Assembly (NCBI GenBank): GCA_940337035.1
Contig: CALNHX010003607.1
Span: 81,735-145,734 of the forward strand
Length of the DNA: 64,000 bases
Direction: 5' to 3'
DNA from: Agriotes lineatus
Lineage: Eukaryota > Arthropoda > Insecta > Coleoptera > Elateridae
Positions 59,401-64,000 of the stretch are shown here, one piece after another (within the stretch, counting starts at the first letter, position 1; each line of letters starts with the position of its first letter). Below the pieces are notes generated by a model. The model did not search any database and was not told where the DNA came from. It saw only the letters and a program-made list of their open reading frames with translations. The translations under genes were made by a program, and so were the position numbers.

Positions 59401-60039
59401 ATTGGGAAGAACTCAACGTGCATTTAAGTAAGTTTACGATTAAAAGATGAACTAAGACCACTCAACTGTTACTCCTACCTGAATTTGAAGAACTACTTGC
59501 TGGTTACTTGAAGAATCACTTAACAATAATTGACAAAATAATTTTCAGATTTACCTAGCAATGATTGAAATAATCTGAAAAAATCTAGAAACAACCTGGA
59601 CGGGTGACGAAATGATTTCATAACTGAGGCGTTAGGATTTCATAAAAGATTAGTTCTTCTTTAAATACTATGAGTTCTTGGTTTAACCAGTCAGGTTACA
59701 CCAAATCTGAAAAACAACATATAAATGCTGAACCCAATTACGGATGTTCTCAAAGTATGCATAAAAATTAGTATATTCTCAAGGGTACTCAAAGTTTCTG
59801 AAAATTGAGGTAGAAGCTTGGGCAATCCAATATACCCAATAATTACCCAATACTTACAGGGCTATTGAAAAACAAAATAAAACGAACACAAACTCTAAAA
59901 ACACATACACATTTTGAATGTAAAAGGAAAATAAATGGGACAGAATGACATAACAAAAATGCTACCTTAAAATTAGATACTAGTACTAATATTCGCAGAT
60001 GCATCGTCAATCATCATTAAACAGCCAGAAACGTAAATT
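53481..60039. other. Unassigned sequence
   Basis: No gene, RNA gene or named repeat is supported. Short frames at 53845-54135, 55392-55625 and 56392-56685 have no recognisable domain. A G10 run lies at about 54878-54887. Confidence 0.4.
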
Positions 60040-61140
60040 GTTGGACATAGGCTTCTTTTAAGTTGCCCTAAATTTTTGTCCCTTGGGCAGTAGCAATCCA
60101 GTTGGTCGCGATTCGCCTTAGGTCATCTGGCCATGGAGTGGGCGGCCTTCCTCCACTTCTTTTGCCTTCTCTGGGTCGCCATTTGATTAATATCTTTCTC
60201 TACCTATAACTCACCTGTCGGACGACGCGACCAGCCCACCTTCATTTCAGTCTTGCAGTGATGTCTTGTGCTTCAGGTCTTCTACGTAATACTCCGTTGC
60301 CCACTTAATCTGGCAGAGTTAAGCCAAGCATCAGCCTTTCCAACCGTCGTTGCGTTGTGCGTAATTTATTAACAATATTTTTCGTTAAAGCGAGTGTATC
60401 TGTTCCATAAATTAGAAGGGGTAAAACGCATTGGTTAAAAGCCTTTTTCTGTTTTAAACATGTCCCTCAATATACCGAACTCATTCCAAAGTTGTCCTTC
60501 GCAAAAATTTGCAGATCCACTCTTGCATGTATAGACTGACGGGGAACTAGAGTAGTCATCGTTTTTGTTTTGTCGAAGTTGATCTGTAGAGGCTGTTTGT
60601 GCTGTAACCTGGAGTTCTATTATTTCCCGTTCTTCGTTTAAATTAGCTGACATTAATACTATATCATCCCAAAAAGTAGGTAGTTTAGCCTTTTCCTATC
60701 GATAATAATGCCTCGTTTGTCCAATCGAGTCACTCGAATATGCGCTGTAAAGCAATGATATATAATTTCCAGGAATGTATTTCTTTGTCTCACTTGTCTC
60801 TCTATTAATTGTTATTTTTCGATTAGTTCTGTGTAGATTTATGAGCATTTGTGGCGATGTGATAGATGTAGATTATTTTAAGGTACATGTAGTCAATTCT
60901 ACAGTCTTGCAATGCTCTCATTTTCTTTACGTCACGATATCAAACGCCCTTTTCAGGTCGATCAATACAAGTGCTAAACGTATTAATATTCAATCGATTT
61001 TTCATCAGGGTTTCTAAGCATTGCAGATGATCATTGATTCCGTAGCTCGAGTGGAAACCAAATTGCTTTCTAACTTGGTAAAATTCTAATATCCTCTCTA
61101 ATTTATTCGTGGGTAACTTAATAAAAAAAGGTCTGTAATT
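60040..61140 (-). pseudogene. RTE-like LINE, 3' part, minus strand
   Basis: From 61140 downward the minus strand reads NYRPFFIKLPTNKLERILEF, then RKQFGFHSSYGINDHLQCLE and a block-A-like CIDRPEKGV where FVDxxKAFD is expected. The active-site end, WDDIVLMSANLNEER, is near 60680. SLQINFDKTKTM and LPLLIYGTDTLALTKNIVNK follow near 60390, then RTTQRRLERLMLGLTL. The C terminus carries EEGRPTPWPDDLR near 60140. This order is that of RTE-type LINEs common in arthropods. Frame changes occur several times, including between block A and the DD motif. Confidence 0.78.
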
Positions 61141-61192
61141 ATCGATGTATTAGCAAAAAGTACTATATTTATAAAGAGAGTTAGCCTTATGG

Positions 61193-61200
61193 GTTATAAG
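61193..61200. repeat. 8-bp target duplication (gttataag)
   Basis: Identical to 61814-61821, flanking a MITE. Confidence 0.9.
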
Positions 61201-61813
61201 TAGAGTCCGTCAAAATATTCCCGTATTTTTTCAAAATATAGCATAACAAAATGGTAAGTATTTATTTCAAAAAGTTAAAATTTTAGAAAAAATATAACCA
61301 GTAATATTAAAAATCTCACAACACAAATACAAAAGACAAAGTAATCTGACAAAAACGACGGGCACAAGGCAAATAAGTGGAACGTAAGTGTCCGTGGTAC
61401 ATTGAAAAGAAGGGGGAAAGCGGGGGGGGGGGGGGTGGTTGTTGTTGACGAGTGGACGTAACGGAATACTTACCTGAGCGTTGAGGCGCGCGACGAGCGG
61501 TCACCCTCTCCACGGGTCATCGACCTTAATACCTGGCACTTACCAAAACTTCTGCATGTCTATTTTTACATTTGTAAGCCCTTTTGTTGTGAATTACCCA
61601 CATAATATTGATTTTGATTGAAATATAGCATTGAAATATGGCATTTATTCAAAATATAGCATTTATCACGAAAAAAGTGCATTTTATAGCATTTATGGCA
61701 CCAACAAATGTGATTCATTTCACCCCTTACTACGTGAAACGCCTAAATACGAAATCTGGCCCTAAAGGGGCTTACAGTAAGAAACATGGCAAAATGGCAT
61801 TTGACGAGCTCTA
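61201..61813. mobile_element. 613-bp hAT-type MITE
   Basis: It starts tagagtccgtcaaaat and ends with the inverse of tagagctcgtcaaatg, with a perfect 8-bp duplication on both sides. The interior has no transposase. It contains a G14 run (61421-61434) and several copies of atatagcatt (61210-61700). Terminal TAGAG and the 8-bp duplication fit the hAT superfamily. Confidence 0.85.
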
Positions 61814-61845
61814 GTTATAAGGTATCGCAATAATAGTCAAGGGTC

Positions 61846-62438
61846 TTGGACACAACGCCGACTGGTCACAACGTCCACCACCTAGTATGGCAACCGTGTT
61901 GGACACAACGTCCACCGCTATTTCTGGTCATAACGTCCACCCTGGTCACAACGTCCACCGCCACAACGCCCACTCTGGTCACAACGTCCACCGTCGCATT
62001 TGGTCATAACGTCCACCTTGGACACAACGTCCACCGCCACAACGCCCACTCTGGTCACAACGTCCACCGGCGCCTGTCGAGAATAACATTTTACGGCGTT
62101 GGTCGTAACGTCCACCCTGGTCACAACGTCCACCGCCATAACGCCCACTCTGGTCACAACGTCCACTTTCAAATTTGGACACAACGTCCACCTTGGACAC
62201 AACGCCCACCGCCATAACGCCCACTCTGGTCACAACGTCCACTTTCATATTTGGTCACAACGTCCACCTTGGACACAAACGTCCACCGCCATAACGCCCA
62301 CTCTGGTCACAACGTCCACCTTCGCATTTGGTCACAACGTCCACCTTGGACACAACGTCCACCGCCATAACGCCCACTCTAGTCACAACGTCCACCTTCG
62401 CATTTGGTCATAACGTCCGCCTTGGACACAACGCCCAC
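61846..62438. repeat. Higher-order minisatellite of an 'acaacgtccacc' unit
   Basis: Dozens of copies of a ggtcacaacgtccacc-like subunit are arranged in a ~76-bp higher-order period of four subunits of different length. The periods start at about 61974, 62050, 62148, 62224, 62301 and 62377. The second is disrupted by ~30 bp of unrelated sequence (62069-62098). All six frames lack stops over long distances simply because of the repeat. A translated product is not supported. Confidence 0.93.
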
Positions 62439-62837
62439 TTTTTTTTGACTTGTTATTTAACCTTTAACTGCCTTCTTTAATGCTTTTTGTCTAATGTTTA
62501 AAATTTGAAAATGTTGGTTTTTGGCTATTTTATGTATTTTTTAATCAATGTATAGTTTCAACTATTTCCTCCGCATTCTTAACGATTTTCTCTCTATTTT
62601 ATGATGGTTTTTCTCTAGCGTATGCATTTCCCGCTATTTTCTCATATAAATCGGTAGGTATACGAAAGATAAAAGCCCTATTATAACACTAAATATACCT
62701 AAACATTCATTGGTTTGCGATACACCTCATTCGAAAAAAACGTTTCCTTATTGTTTATTGTACCAGTAGGTAAGTATTTACAAGTCCCTAAAAACTAAAA
62801 ATAAAAGAGAAGGTTGACGTCACTGAAACAAAGTGGT
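62439..62837. other. Unassigned T-rich sequence
   Basis: I see no gene or repeat here. Confidence 0.4.
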
Positions 62838-63816
62838 TATACCGGATGAGCCATTTTAATCTTTGGACGCGTTTTTCCAGTGAGGGAAGCAAGGTGGTGA
62901 AAAATACCCCGGGACAAAATTGTTCGGGGTGAAGGGGGACAACTTTTGGCACCAAAATCCATTCCCCCCGCGGAGGGGGGGGTCAAATTTCAAATGGAAC
63001 CCCCCATTTTTTTTCATGGATTCGGGTTCTTGATAAAAAATATGAAATTTTTGTCCGAACAATTTTTCATGAAAATACTTTCTTCGGTCAGAATTATGAC
63101 CCCCCGCCCTATTTAAGAACTACAGTGAATGGACATTTTCCCGAAACAGCACATATGATTGTTAGCTCTCGATATGGAGTTACCAGGTCTACAGCCTAAA
63201 AATTGTCCCCACACGATGTCATCACAGCTGTCAGGTAGCTGTCATCAGGGCCAAAAATGACAAAAATTTCCAGGATTGAGGTTCCAGAACGTTAGATTGG
63301 ACCTACGCTCGTGATGTACGGTCATGACCAGAGCGCGGGGGAGAGCCACTGACTCCCGGCGAATTTAATGAGAACACTCCGTACATGAGAGGCAAGGGGA
63401 CTCACGCGAAAAAAGCACCCCGTACGTGAGAGGCAAGAGGACTCACGCGAAAAAAGCACCCCGATGAGAACAAAATCCCACCACGTCCACGTCGTTGTTC
63501 CTGGGTAACGCCAAGGGTGGGATTGTGAGACTGACTGACTGACTGACCGAAGAAAGCATTTTCATGAAAAATTGTTAGGACAAAAATTTCATATTTTTTT
63601 GTCAGGAACCCGAATCCATGGAAAAATGGGAGGTTTCATTTGAAATTTGAAAGTTGACCCCCCCCCCCGCGAGGGAAAGTACGAGGGGGGAGTGAATTTT
63701 AGTGCCAAAAGTTGTCCCTCTTCACCCCGAACAATTTTGTCCCGGGGTATTTTTCACCATCTTGCTTCGCTTACTGAATAAACGCGTCCAAAGATTAAAA
63801 TGACTCACCCGGTATA
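62838..63816. mobile_element. Foldback-type element with ~260-bp inverted arms
   Basis: The arms 62838-63091 and 63543-63816 are imperfect reverse complements. They begin tataccggatgagccatttt and end aaaatgactcacccggtata. The 451-bp spacer contains a 41-bp tandem duplication (63379-63419 and 63420-63460). If the termini are TACCGG/CCGGTA, the flanking TA could be a TA target duplication. No transposase is present. Confidence 0.82.
63379..63460 (+). repeat. 41-bp tandem duplication
   Basis: Two adjacent copies of ccgtac(a/g)tgagaggcaag(g/a)ggactc... differ at two positions, in the spacer of the foldback element. Confidence 0.9.
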
Positions 63817-63859
63817 GTCGTGTTCAAATAAATCTGGGACAATGTTTTTTCATATGTAG

Positions 63860-64000
63860 GTTCAGTTAAGAATTGAAGAATATCTCCATGGATCTTCTGC
63901 TATCAGAAAGAGTTACATTAAACTTTAACAGGTACTGAAATCTGTAACTCTTTCTGATAGCAGGAAATCCATGGAGATATTCTTCAATTCTTAACTCAAC
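63860..64000. repeat. 57-bp-arm palindrome at the window end
   Basis: The arm 63860-63916 (gttcagttaagaattgaag onward) is the reverse complement of 63944-64000 with a few mismatches, around a 27-base loop. It abuts the window end, so the full repeat may be longer. Probably a palindromic MITE; a small-RNA hairpin is possible but unsupported. Confidence 0.8.

Noticed and set aside
61846..62413. Long open frames on both strands reading His/Asn/Val/Thr-rich repeats
   Set aside because: They result from a stop-free minisatellite; all frames are open, with no start context or domain.
61846..62438. CRISPR-like array
   Set aside because: The units are tandem and degenerate with no unique spacers, and the genome is eukaryotic.
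1..64000. tRNA, rRNA or snRNA genes
   Set aside because: No segment showed the conserved boxes or arms on reading. A tRNA or covariance-model scan would be needed to exclude them fully.

Overview
The base composition, organisation and mobile-element families all point to an arthropod, most likely insect, nuclear genome. The window is AT-rich and has no operons. It carries Jockey-, R1- and RTE-like non-LTR elements, a BEL/Pao element, Gypsy-type LTR elements and several hAT elements. I recognise no host protein-coding gene, tRNA or rRNA. Almost everything I can support is transposon-derived, and most of it is decayed. Species-level assignment is not possible from the sequence alone.

Positions 1-20300 form a nested stack. 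A Jockey-clade LINE (1-1094 resuming at 19157-20300) is split in its reverse transcriptase by a BEL/Pao LTR retrotransposon (1095-19152, 4-bp target duplication 'actt'). That BEL element has lost its RT/RNase H and contains two later insertions. A Gypsy-type element encoding only gag and protease sits in its integrase (5525-10185, duplication 'atcg'). A 5.7-kb LTR element without recognisable coding sequence sits in minus orientation in its 3' LTR (13287-19013, duplication 'ggta'). Each inserted element has two equal-length LTRs that I could distinguish at only two positions. The BEL LTRs differ at more than twenty positions. The sequence therefore records a relative chronology: LINE, then BEL, then the two small elements.

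From 20300 to 31900 there is a featureless stretch, then a minus-strand LINE fragment (24480-25370), a complete hAT transposon with 8-bp target duplication and a nonsense-riddled transposase (25530-28301), and two different minus-strand LINE fragments (28745-31915). From 31916 to 40280 I see only a pair of dispersed repeats.

From 40280 to 46660 lies a badly decayed plus-strand R1-like LINE. It is interrupted by a 1.5-kb non-autonomous hAT element (40916-42423) and by a repeat block with two long palindromes and a CAGA microsatellite (44087-45116). A solo LTR with 4-bp target duplication is at 49381-49816, and a faint LINE RT remnant interrupted by a TA microsatellite is near 52900-53480.

The last 4 kb is dense. 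It holds a minus-strand RTE-like LINE 3' end (60040-61140), a 613-bp hAT-type MITE with a perfect 8-bp duplication (61201-61813), a higher-order minisatellite (61846-62438), a 1-kb element with ~260-bp inverted arms (62838-63816), and a palindrome running to the window end (63860-64000).
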